A stretch of DNA of 6,825 nucleotides from Oscillospiraceae bacterium. Its GTDB lineage: Bacteria > Bacillota > Clostridia > Oscillospirales > Oscillospiraceae. Below are positions 1 to 5,510 of the stretch, one piece after another. Position numbers and translations under genes: made by a program. Positions within the stretch are counted from its first letter, which is position 1, and the number at the start of each line of letters is the position of its first letter. The notes under the pieces were generated by a model. The model saw only the letters and a list, made by a program, of their open reading frames with translations. It was not told the origin of the DNA and did not search any database. The stretch lies in NCBI GenBank assembly GCA_016290695.1, contig JAEEUX010000141.1:1-6825 (forward strand), written 5' to 3'.

Positions 1-1
1 T

Positions 2-457
2 GTAGAGCCCTACAAGCAGGTTTACGGCTACTATAAGTCCCACGGCTGCGAGCTCATAATCCATCATAGCGACAGCTACGGCGCGACTCTCGTTCCCTCC
101 ATGATAGAAATGGGCATCGACGTCTGGCAGGGCTGCATGAGCTCCAACGACCTGCCCGAGCTCAGCCGCAAGTATTGCGGTCAGATCGCCTTCATGGGCG
201 GCTTCGACGGCGCTGACTTCGACTATGAGGGCTGGACGAAGGAGGATATTTACGCCAAGGTCTACAAGATGCTCGACGCCTGCACCCCCAAGGCCTACAT
301 CCCCTGCATCGCTCAGGGCGGCCCCGGCAGCATCTATGACGGCGTTTACGACACCATCATGGACGCCATCGACGATTATAACGCCGAGCACTTCGGCATC
401 AAGAAGGAAGAAATCGTCCGCAGCCCCATCCAGTACGAAAAGAAGGGCTATATGTAA
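2..457 (+). CDS. Uroporphyrinogen decarboxylase (URO-D) family protein, C-terminal part (5' end outside window)
   Basis: An open frame enters from the left edge and gives 151 residues before TAA at 455-457; the true start lies upstream. The fragment has the late (beta/alpha)8-barrel features of the URO-D superfamily: a strand ending in His-His-Ser-Asp (fragment residues 21-24), the helix-strand segment MIEMGIDVWQG (about 34-44), the GGFDGAD turn (66-72), and the GGPGSIYDGVYD segment (106-117), which in this superfamily precedes the last helix. In Clostridia such proteins are usually corrinoid- or cofactor-linked methyltransferase-like enzymes (MtaA/CmuA/demethylase relatives) rather than haem-biosynthetic HemE. 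No haem genes are seen nearby, which agrees with this, but substrate cannot be read from the fragment. Codons are rich in C-ending forms, like a well-expressed host gene. A terminator lies 12 bp after the stop. Family confident, reaction unknown. Confidence 0.85.
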   Translation, partial: VEPYKQVYGYYKSHGCELIIHHSDSYGATLVPSMIEMGIDVWQGCMSSNDLPELSRKYCGQIAFMGGFDGADFDYEGWTKEDIYAKVYKMLDACTPKAYIPCIAQGGPGSIYDGVYDTIMDAIDDYNAEHFGIKKEEIVRSPIQYEKKGYM

Positions 458-469
458 TCAGCTTCCATA

Positions 470-503
470 CGAGGGGTATTCTGCGGAATATCCCTCGTTT
501 TTA
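470..503 (+). terminator. Intrinsic terminator after the URO-D gene
   Basis: An 11-bp stem (CGAGGGGTATT paired with AATATCCCTCG, one G-U pair) closes a 6-nt loop and is followed by TTTTTATT. It begins 12 bp after the URO-D stop. It ends less than 20 bp before the next gene's start codon, so it also sits in the leader of the acetyltransferase gene. Confidence 0.85.
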
Positions 504-521
504 TTGGCAAAGGAAAAGACA

Positions 522-1172
522 ATGGACTACAAAGTAATAGACAGGGAAAAATACTATCGCAGGGACGTATTCCGCCATTTTTCGCAGGACTGCAAGTGTT
601 CCACATCCATGACCGCGCGCGTCGACGTCACCGCGCTTGCGGCGTATTCCAAAAGGACGAACACGAAATTTTACATCAATTTTCTATACCTTCTCTCGAA
701 GGTTCTAAATTCCCGTGAGGATTACAGGATGGCGTATCTCTGGCAGACGGACGAGCTAATCTGCTATGATGTGATCAACCCCACGCATTACATCTTTCAC
801 GACGATACCGAGACCTGCACCCCCGTTTACACGCATTACAGCGAGGATTACGATACCTTCTACGCCTCCGCCGCGCAGGACATCGAGCGCGCCAAGGCTA
901 CGCGCGAATACGGCCTCGACGCGGCAAATCACCCAAACTGGTTCGACGCCTCATACATCTCGTGGCTTTCCTACGACTCGCTGAACATCGAGCTTCCGGA
1001 CGGTTATCTCTACTTTGCCCCCATCATAAACTGGGGCAGGTACAGGGATGAAAACGGCAGGCTCATGATGCCCGTAAGCGTCCGCCTCAACCACGCCATA
1101 GCGGACGGCTATCTTGTCGCAAAGGTCTTCCGCCTTCTGCAAGAGGAAATAGAAAAGTTTGTAAATAGATAA
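522..1172 (+). CDS. Chloramphenicol acetyltransferase (CatA)-like O-acetyltransferase
   Basis: The 216-residue product has the length and layout of type A chloramphenicol acetyltransferases, which move acetyl from acetyl-CoA to a hydroxyl group as cytoplasmic trimers. The C-terminal motif NHAIADG contains the general-base histidine (H191) and the structural aspartate of the HxxxDG signature (D195-G196), followed by a helix of the usual kind. YDSLNI (151-156) carries the serine matching Ser148 of CAT-III (S153), YYRRDVF (11-17) matches the N-terminal arginine region, and KFYINFLYLLSKVLNS (49-64) matches the conserved N-terminal helix. Start at 522 is chosen because AAAGGA lies 7 bp upstream and homology begins there; the frame is open further left only as a shadow of the URO-D gene. 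Canonical CATs have HHxVCDG; here Asn precedes the catalytic His and Ala replaces Cys, so true chloramphenicol activity is uncertain. No clear promoter is seen between the upstream terminator and the gene. Confidence 0.85.
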   Translation: MDYKVIDREKYYRRDVFRHFSQDCKCSTSMTARVDVTALAAYSKRTNTKFYINFLYLLSKVLNSREDYRMAYLWQTDELICYDVINPTHYIFHDDTETCTPVYTHYSEDYDTFYASAAQDIERAKATREYGLDAANHPNWFDASYISWLSYDSLNIELPDGYLYFAPIINWGRYRDENGRLMMPVSVRLNHAIADGYLVAKVFRLLQEEIEKFVNR

Positions 1173-1184
1173 GATATGCGTTTT

Positions 1185-1216
1185 CCGGGCAGTCTGAGGG
1201 CTGTCCGGTTATTTTT
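1185..1216 (+). terminator. Intrinsic terminator after the acetyltransferase gene
   Basis: CCGGGCAG pairs with CTGTCCGG (8 bp, one G-U pair) around an 8-nt loop, followed by TTATTTTT. It starts 12 bp after the TAA at 1170-1172 and separates the acetyltransferase from the zinc operon. Confidence 0.82.
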
Positions 1217-1247
1217 CGTCGTAATCTGAAAATCGTTCGCAAATTAC

Positions 1248-1276
1248 TTGACACACTCCGCGCTCGGTGTTATAGT
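1248..1276 (+). promoter_or_regulatory. SigA-type promoter of the zinc operon
   Basis: TTGACA at 1248-1253 is a perfect -35 box and TATAGT at 1271-1276 matches five of six bases of the -10 consensus, with an ideal 17-bp spacer. Transcription should begin near 1283, inside the palindrome that directly abuts the -10 box, about 30 bp before the repressor start codon. Confidence 0.88.
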
Positions 1277-1291
1277 TGAGAACGGTTCTCA
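1277..1291 (+). promoter_or_regulatory. Fur-family (probable Zur) operator, 7-1-7 palindrome
   Basis: TGAGAACGGTTCTCA is a perfect inverted repeat of two 7-bp arms around one base, the geometry of Fur/Zur/PerR boxes (compare TGATAATnATTATCA). It touches the -10 box and covers the predicted start site, so a bound dimer would block RNA polymerase. Position directly before a Fur-family gene suggests autoregulation of the whole operon by that protein; the assignment to this protein is inference. Confidence 0.8.
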
Positions 1292-1312
1292 GATTATCAT
1301 CGGAGGTGCCTT

Positions 1313-1726
1313 ATGGCTACTCGATCAAAATACAAAACGAAACAGCGCGAAATACTGCTCGATTATTTCAGATCCGTCCCCGGGTCGCATATCACCGCGG
1401 GCGACGTTTGCCGCTACCTTCAAAGCCACGGCGCCGCCATCGCGCAGGCGACGGTTTACCGCCAGCTCGAGCGCCTTGTGAGCGAGGGCATCCTGAACAA
1501 GTACATCATCGACAGCAGCAGTCCTGCCTGCTTTGAATACATCGGAGGCGACAGTCATGAAAGCCCGGAAAACTGCTTTCACTGCAAATGCGAAAAATGC
1601 GGAAAGCTTATCCATTTAAGCTGCGAGGATCTGGAGAAGATACAAATTCACCTTAACGAGCATCATCGCTTTAAGCTCAACCCCATGAGGACTGTTTTTT
1701 ACGGTCTTTGCGAGGATTGCCGCTGA
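1313..1726 (+). CDS. zur: Fur-family metalloregulator, probable zinc uptake repressor (Zur)
   Basis: The 137-residue product has the two-part Fur fold: an N-terminal winged helix with the recognition helix ATVYRQLERLVSEGIL (about 46-61), and a C-terminal dimerisation and metal domain. Two CxxC pairs, C93-C96 and C133-C136, form the structural zinc site. The stretch SHESPENCFHCKC (81-93), with H101 and H117-H118, offers the sensory metal ligands. It is the first gene of a transcript that continues into a zinc-type ABC transporter, with a Fur-type palindrome on its promoter, which favours Zur over Fur or PerR. GGAGG at 1302-1306, 6 bp before ATG, fixes the start. Family membership is very secure. 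The metal sensed is inferred from neighbours; iron or manganese sensing cannot be excluded from sequence alone. Confidence 0.9.
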   Translation: MATRSKYKTKQREILLDYFRSVPGSHITAGDVCRYLQSHGAAIAQATVYRQLERLVSEGILNKYIIDSSSPACFEYIGGDSHESPENCFHCKCEKCGKLIHLSCEDLEKIQIHLNEHHRFKLNPMRTVFYGLCEDCR

Positions 1727-1744
1727 GCCATGCGGGAGATAACA

Positions 1745-2059
1745 ATGCAAAAACTCTTTATTTCCAATAAAGTCAAAAGGATTTCCTGCGGCGCGGCGGC
1801 GCTCCTTTTTTTCGCCGCGCTCACGCTTTCCACGGTCTTTCTTGCCGCGGAAGCAGGACATGAATGTGAGGGCGAGGACTGCCACGTCTGCGCGCGAATG
1901 CAGGAATGTGAGGCTGCGCTGCGGCGTTTCGGCGGAGTGCTCCCCGGCGTCTTTGCCGCCGCAGTCGGCGCGTTTTTCGTGCTGCTCGCTTCCGCCGCGC
2001 CGCTTTTTATTTTCGCGCAGCCTACGCCCGTTTCCGGTAAGGTAAGGCTGAATAATTGA
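1745..2059 (+). CDS. Small two-helix membrane protein with Cys/His-rich external loop, unknown function
   Basis: A 104-residue protein. The first 16 residues are basic, then come a hydrophobic segment (about 17-36), a polar loop (37-65), a second hydrophobic segment (about 66-91) and a short basic tail, suggesting an N-in, C-in hairpin with the loop outside. The loop begins GHECEGEDCHVC and has H39, C41, C46, H47, C49 and C55, a plausible metal- or redox-active cluster. I recall similar small proteins beside zinc ABC transporter genes in Clostridia, but know of no assigned function. I chose ATG at 1745 because GGGAG lies 6 bp upstream; an ATG at 1730 in the same frame would add five residues and has no good ribosome binding site. 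It lies 18 bp after the regulator stop and 59 bp before znuA, in the same transcript. A role in zinc delivery or sensing is a guess from position and ligands. Confidence 0.75.
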   Translation: MQKLFISNKVKRISCGAAALLFFAALTLSTVFLAAEAGHECEGEDCHVCARMQECEAALRRFGGVLPGVFAAAVGAFFVLLASAAPLFIFAQPTPVSGKVRLNN

Positions 2060-2086
2060 CCGCGCCTCCTTATTTTTTACCGTATT

Positions 2087-2101
2087 CAATAATCATTATC
2101 A
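2087..2101 (+). promoter_or_regulatory. Possible second Fur-family box before znuA
   Basis: CAATAATCATTATCA matches the classic Fur-family 7-1-7 consensus TGATAATnATTATCA at 12 of 14 arm positions, with a perfect 5-1-5 core. It lies between the small membrane protein gene and znuA, 6 bp before the znuA ribosome binding site. No well-spaced promoter is visible around it: TTGACC at 2056 has no -10 box at a normal distance. It could act as a roadblock, serve a weak internal promoter, or be chance in AT-rich DNA. Its sequence differs from the palindrome at 1277-1291. Confidence 0.45.
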
Positions 2102-2118
2102 AATTCGGAGGCACTAAA

Positions 2119-3165
2119 ATGAAAAAAATCACTTCTATACTGCTCATGCTCGCGCTTATCGCCTGTCTCTTTGCGGGCTGCGGTACTTCCTCAAATAATA
2201 ACAACGAATCGCAGAGTGCGGAAATGAGCATCGTAACAACCATTTTCCCGGAATACGATTGGGTCATGAACGTCCTCGGCGACAATCCGGCCGGCGCAAA
2301 GGTGACGATGCTGCTCGATAACGGCGTAGACCTGCACAGCTACCAGCCCTCGGCGGACGATATGCTCAAGATCGCCGACTGCGACCTTTTCATCTATGTC
2401 GGCGGCGAATCCGACGGCTGGGTTGACGACGCGCTGAGCGAGGCCGTAAACAAGAACATGGTCGTCATAAACCTTCTCGACGAGCTTGGCGACGCCGTAA
2501 AGGAAGAGGAAATAGTTGAGGGAATGCAGGAAGAAGAGCACGACCACGACCATGACGAGGACGAAGACCACGACGAAGACCACGACGAAGAGCATGACGA
2601 GCATGAGCACGAGCATGAAGATGGTCCAGAATACGATGAGCACGTTTGGCTTTCGCTGAGAAACGCAGCCGCGCTCACGGGCAGCATTTCCGAGGCGCTG
2701 CAAAAGCTCGATTCCGCCAACGCCGCAGTTTATAAGGCTAACGCTGAGGCCTACGTCGCAAAGCTCAACGCCCTCGACGAGCAATACAAGGCCGCCGTCG
2801 CCGCCGCGCCCGTGAAGACGCTCCTTTTCGGCGACCGTTTCCCCTTCCGCTATCTTACGGACGATTACGGTCTTGATTATTACGCTGCCTTCGTCGGCTG
2901 CTCGGCGGAAACGGAGGCAAGCTTTGAAACCATCGTGTTCCTCGCAAACAAGGTGGATGAGCTTTCCCTCGGCGCCGTAATGACCATTGAGGGCAAGAAC
3001 CACAGTATCGCCGAAACCATTGTGAACAACACTTCCTCCGGCGACCAAAAGATACTCACGATGGACTCCATGCAGGCCACCACAGGCAAGGACGCGCAAA
3101 ACGGCGTATCTTACCTTTCCGTCATGGAATCCAACCTTACCGCGCTGAAGGAAGCGCTCAGCTAA
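2119..3165 (+). CDS. znuA: Zinc ABC transporter substrate-binding lipoprotein (ZnuA/AdcA-like)
   Basis: The 348-residue protein belongs to the cluster A-I (TroA/ZnuA) metal-binding family and captures the metal outside the membrane for ZnuB/ZnuC. A signal peptide ends in lipobox LFAGC with lipidated C21. IVTTIFPEYDWVMNVLG (38-54) starts the N-lobe; H73 in DLHSYQPS and H175 in DEHVWLS match the first two metal-ligand histidines. Between them (about 137-175) lies a long His/Asp/Glu-rich loop typical of zinc rather than manganese proteins. At the third histidine position the sequence reads FGDRFPFRYLTDDYGL (238-251 region), with Asp/Arg where most ZnuA proteins have His; E291 or D239 may take part in binding instead. 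Start at 2119 is set by GGAGG at 2107-2111 and the signal peptide; upstream in-frame codons are intergenic. znuC follows after 26 bp. Confidence 0.92.
   Translation: MKKITSILLMLALIACLFAGCGTSSNNNNESQSAEMSIVTTIFPEYDWVMNVLGDNPAGAKVTMLLDNGVDLHSYQPSADDMLKIADCDLFIYVGGESDGWVDDALSEAVNKNMVVINLLDELGDAVKEEEIVEGMQEEEHDHDHDEDEDHDEDHDEEHDEHEHEHEDGPEYDEHVWLSLRNAAALTGSISEALQKLDSANAAVYKANAEAYVAKLNALDEQYKAAVAAAPVKTLLFGDRFPFRYLTDDYGLDYYAAFVGCSAETEASFETIVFLANKVDELSLGAVMTIEGKNHSIAETIVNNTSSGDQKILTMDSMQATTGKDAQNGVSYLSVMESNLTALKEALS
2560..2595 (+). repeat. 12-bp tandem repeat coding the acidic/His-rich loop of ZnuA
   Basis: Three consecutive 12-bp units, GACGAAGACCAC twice and GACGAAGAGCAT once, encode DEDH-DEDH-DEEH (residues 148-159). 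Imperfect His-Asp/Glu codon repeats continue on both sides from about 2539 to 2622. Such repeats can gain or lose units by slippage without changing frame, so loop length may vary between strains. Confidence 0.8.
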
Positions 3166-3191
3166 CAGCTAAAACCCAAGGAGGCTAAACC

Positions 3192-3905
3192 ATGTCACTG
3201 CTCGAAGTCCGGGAGCTCGCGCTCGGCTATGAATCGCATAAAATAACGGAAAACATCAGCTTCACCGTGAATTCCGGGGATTATCTCTGCATCGTCGGAG
3301 AAAACGGCTCCGGAAAATCCACCCTTATGAAAACACTGCTCGGCCTCCAGGAAGCGATAAGCGGCAGCATTGAGACCGGTGACGGGCTGAAACGCAGCGA
3401 AATAGGTTACCTCCCGCAGCAAACTGTCGTGCAGAAGGATTTCCCCGCCTCCGTGCGTGAAATTGTCCTCTCCGGCTGTCAGGCAAGGAGCGGCCTCAGG
3501 CCGTTTTACAGCTCCGGGGAAAAAGCGCTCGCCGCCGAGAATATGGAGCGCATGGGCATAACAAAGCTTGCCCGCCGCTGCTACCGCGAGCTTTCCGGCG
3601 GGCAGCAGCAGCGCGTGCTTCTGGCCCGGGCCCTTTGCGCGACGCGCAGGCTCCTTCTGCTCGACGAGCCCGTTTCCGGCCTCGACCCTGTGGTAACGGC
3701 GGAGATGTACGGCCTCATTTCGGAGCTGAACGCCTCCGGCATAACCATCATCATGATTTCCCACGATATTGCTGCGGCTCTTCGCTACGCAAGCCACATT
3801 CTGCATATCGGCAGCAGCATTTTCTTCGGGACAAAGGACGAATACCTTGCAAGCGGCGCCGGAAAAGCGTTTCTCATGCAGCAGGAAGGAGGCTCGGGAA
3901 AATGA
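3192..3905 (+). CDS. znuC: Zinc ABC transporter ATP-binding protein
   Basis: The 237-residue cytoplasmic ATPase powers metal import through the ZnuB channel. All ABC motifs are present in order: Walker A GENGSGKST (36-44), Q-loop at Q76-Q77 in YLPQQ, signature LSGGQQQR (134-141), Walker B LLLLDEP (154-160) followed by the D-loop SGLD (162-165), and the switch histidine in SHD (H191). Length and the PASVREIVLSGC segment after the Q-loop fit the metal (ZnuC/TroB/MntB) subgroup. AAGGAGG at 3178-3184, 7 bp before ATG, fixes the start. Its final codons overlap znuB by 4 bp (ATGA), which usually couples translation so that the two subunits are made together. Zinc specificity is inferred from the binding protein and the regulator. 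Confidence 0.93.
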   Translation: MSLLEVRELALGYESHKITENISFTVNSGDYLCIVGENGSGKSTLMKTLLGLQEAISGSIETGDGLKRSEIGYLPQQTVVQKDFPASVREIVLSGCQARSGLRPFYSSGEKALAAENMERMGITKLARRCYRELSGGQQQRVLLARALCATRRLLLLDEPVSGLDPVVTAEMYGLISELNASGITIIMISHDIAAALRYASHILHIGSSIFFGTKDEYLASGAGKAFLMQQEGGSGK

Positions 3906-4747
3906 TAGATAAGCTCGGCCTGTATCTGCAATACCCCTTTGTGCGTTATGCGCTTATCGTCGGCGTCTTAATCGCGCTCTGCTCCTCCCTGCTCGGCGTT
4001 ACGCTCGTATTGAAACGTTTCTCCTTCATCGGGGACGGGCTCTCCCATGTCGCGTTCGGCGCGATGGCAATAGCCTCGGTTTTTAACCTCACAAACGAAA
4101 TGCTCATAGTGCTGCCGGTCACAGTGATAAGCGCCGTGCTTCTCCTGAGGACAGGGCAGAACGCGAAGATAAAGGGCGATGCGGCAATAGCGATGATATC
4201 CGTCGGCGCGCTCGCCTTCGGTTATCTGCTCATGAACGTTTTTTCCACCTCGTCGAACCTTTCGGGCGATGTTTGCAGCACGCTCTTCGGCTCCACCTCC
4301 ATCCTCACGCTCACGGGGCGCGAGGTTTGGCTCTGCGTGGCGCTTTCCGTCGCTGTAGTAATCATTTTCATTTTCTTTTATAACAAGATTTTTGCCGTCA
4401 CATTCGATGAAGCCTTTGCCAGGGCCGTCGGAACGAAAGCGGAGGCATATAACCTCCTGATTGCCGTCGTTACGGCGGTGATAATCGTCATTGCGATGAA
4501 CCTCGTCGGCTCGCTGCTCATTTCGGCGCTCGTCATTTTTCCCGCGCTTTCCGCGATGCGCATTTTCCGCAGCTTTAAATCGGTCACGGTATGCTCGGCT
4601 GTGCTTTCCGTCGTGTGCGCGTTTTTGGGGATGATTATTTCCATCCTCGCAGGAACGCCCGTGGGCTCGACCATCGTTGCCGTAGACGTTGCCGCGTTCA
4701 TCATTTTCTATGTGACGGGAATGGTAAAAGGAGGCATTCAGAAATGA
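3902..4747 (+). CDS. znuB: Zinc ABC transporter permease (ABC-3 family)
   Basis: The 281-residue integral membrane protein forms, as a dimer, the channel of the zinc importer. Seven to nine hydrophobic segments are visible, among them about 15-37, 47-61, 67-82, 95-113, 142-160, 184-203, 205-218, 229-250 and 255-274. Family marks include GDGLSHVAFG (44-53), the cytoplasmic coupling-helix region FDEAFARAVG (168-177) expected to contact the ATPase, and LVGSLLISALVIFPALSA (201-218). Start at 3902 is supported by AAGGAGG at 3886-3892 and by homology starting there; the frame upstream is only a shadow of znuC. Its stop overlaps the following lipoprotein gene by 4 bp (ATGA). Length and composition are normal for the family. 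Confidence 0.93.
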   Translation: MIDKLGLYLQYPFVRYALIVGVLIALCSSLLGVTLVLKRFSFIGDGLSHVAFGAMAIASVFNLTNEMLIVLPVTVISAVLLLRTGQNAKIKGDAAIAMISVGALAFGYLLMNVFSTSSNLSGDVCSTLFGSTSILTLTGREVWLCVALSVAVVIIFIFFYNKIFAVTFDEAFARAVGTKAEAYNLLIAVVTAVIIVIAMNLVGSLLISALVIFPALSAMRIFRSFKSVTVCSAVLSVVCAFLGMIISILAGTPVGSTIVAVDVAAFIIFYVTGMVKGGIQK

Positions 4748-5316
4748 AAAATGCAGTCTGCGCGCTTATTTGCGCCGCGCTTATGTTTTCTTTGGCCGCC
4801 TGCGGTGACGGCGGCTCCGCCTCGCGGGTAGATAATTCTCAAAGCTCGGTCGACAGCGTTATAAGCGCCCAGATTGAGAAGACGGAAACTGGTGGCGAGG
4901 CCCCTGTCTCCGTTGAAGCAAGCCCCGCCGCGCAGGACGCTCCGGCAGAGAGTTCCCCCGCTTCGGAAAACAGCGAGGCCGAGGTCGACTTGACGCTTAT
5001 GTCAAGCACAGTGGTATACTCCGAGGTCTATAACATGATGGTCGAGCCCGAGAATTACATCGGCAAAACCGTAAAAATGTGCGGCGACTACGATATGTTC
5101 CACGATGAAGCAAGCGGCATAAATTACTTCGCCTGCATCATCCGCGACGCTACTGCCTGCTGCGCCAATGGCATAGAATTCGTTCTGACAGACGATTACT
5201 CCTATCCCGAGGATTACCCCGAGCTTGGCGAAAGCATCACAGTTCTCGGCGTTTTCGACACTTATGAGGAAGCCGGAAACCGCTACTGCACGCTCAGAAA
5301 CGCAGTCCTGCTCTGA
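4744..5316 (+). CDS. Lipoprotein of unknown function, last gene of the zinc operon
   Basis: The 190-residue product has a signal peptide ending in lipobox SLAAC with lipidated C20, then a flexible Ser/Ala/Glu-rich tether (about 21-85), then a compact domain (about 88-190). The domain starts with YSEVYNMMVEPENYIGKTVKMCGDY, a pattern of small OB-fold-like exported domains, and contains DATACCANGIEF with vicinal C139-C140, plus C113, C131 and C182. Five cysteines in an exported domain suggest metal or thiol chemistry, but I know of no assigned function. The ACC motif resembles the segment found in TIGR03943/YcgQ-type proteins, a weak hint only. It overlaps znuB by 4 bp with AAAAGGAGG at 4726-4734, so it is made with the transporter. 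A role as an extra zinc-handling partner at the outer face of the membrane is inference from operon position. Confidence 0.8.
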   Translation: MKNAVCALICAALMFSLAACGDGGSASRVDNSQSSVDSVISAQIEKTETGGEAPVSVEASPAAQDAPAESSPASENSEAEVDLTLMSSTVVYSEVYNMMVEPENYIGKTVKMCGDYDMFHDEASGINYFACIIRDATACCANGIEFVLTDDYSYPEDYPELGESITVLGVFDTYEEAGNRYCTLRNAVLL

Positions 5317-5348
5317 TTTTTCTCCATAATTCAATAGCTCAAAAGCCA

Positions 5349-5388
5349 CGGCAGGCCGAAGTTTTTTCGGTCTGCCGAATATTTTTTT
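5349..5388 (+). terminator. Strong intrinsic terminator of the zinc operon
   Basis: A 12-bp stem (CGGCAGGCCGAA paired with TTCGGTCTGCCG, one G-U pair) closes a 5-nt loop and is followed by AATA and seven T residues. It begins 32 bp after the last lipoprotein stop. Confidence 0.93.
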
Positions 5389-5418
5389 CAAAAAAACAAA
5401 AAATTTTCAAAAAGGGTA

Positions 5419-5447
5419 TTGACAAATTAAGATAAATCGTGTACGAT
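5419..5447 (+). promoter_or_regulatory. Promoter of the peroxidase operon with A-tract UP region
   Basis: TTGACA at 5419-5424 is a perfect -35 box; 17 bp later TACGAT (5442-5447) serves as the -10 box and matches four of six consensus bases. Phased A/T tracts at about 5389-5413 could act as an UP element. The -10 box lies inside the first palindrome, so repression by occlusion is expected. Predicted transcription start is near 5454. Confidence 0.8.
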
Positions 5448-5450
5448 TTA
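5433..5450 (+). promoter_or_regulatory. Operator 1, probable OhrR/MarR-family box
   Basis: TAAATCGTGTACGATTTA is an 8-2-8 inverted repeat with perfect arms. It covers the spacer and -10 box of the peroxidase promoter. Its size and symmetry suit a MarR-family dimer, and the ohrR-like gene 1.2 kb downstream is the obvious candidate to bind it; that link is inference. Confidence 0.82.
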
Positions 5451-5459
5451 ATCACAAAA

Positions 5460-5477
5460 TAAATCGTACACGATTTA
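5460..5477 (+). promoter_or_regulatory. Operator 2, reverse complement of operator 1
   Basis: TAAATCGTACACGATTTA has the same 8-bp arms as operator 1 and is its exact reverse complement, differing only in the orientation of the central GT/AC pair. Centres are 27 bp apart. It lies just downstream of the predicted transcription start, so the two boxes bracket the start site. Confidence 0.82.
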
Positions 5478-5510
5478 ATCTAAAAATTTATCACTTAGGA
5501 GGAACCGATT

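Noticed and set aside
225..521. Upstream in-frame extension of the acetyltransferase reading frame
   Set aside because: It overlaps the URO-D gene in another frame, is full of low-complexity Arg/Pro/Ser sequence, and homology plus the ribosome binding site place the start at 522.
1221..1247. GTAAT ... ATTAC inverted repeat upstream of the zinc operon promoter
   Set aside because: Five-bp arms separated by 17 bp in AT-rich DNA are expected by chance; the 7-1-7 palindrome at 1277 is the better operator.
2056..2088. Possible internal promoter TTGACC ... TATTCA before znuA
   Set aside because: The boxes are 21 bp apart, outside the usual range, and TTGACC includes the stop codon of the preceding gene.
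2191..3099. Long open frame on the minus strand opposite znuA (about 300 residues)
   Set aside because: It mirrors the znuA codon pattern; its Val/Leu-rich runs are the complement of the His/Asp repeat, and the + strand gene is certain.
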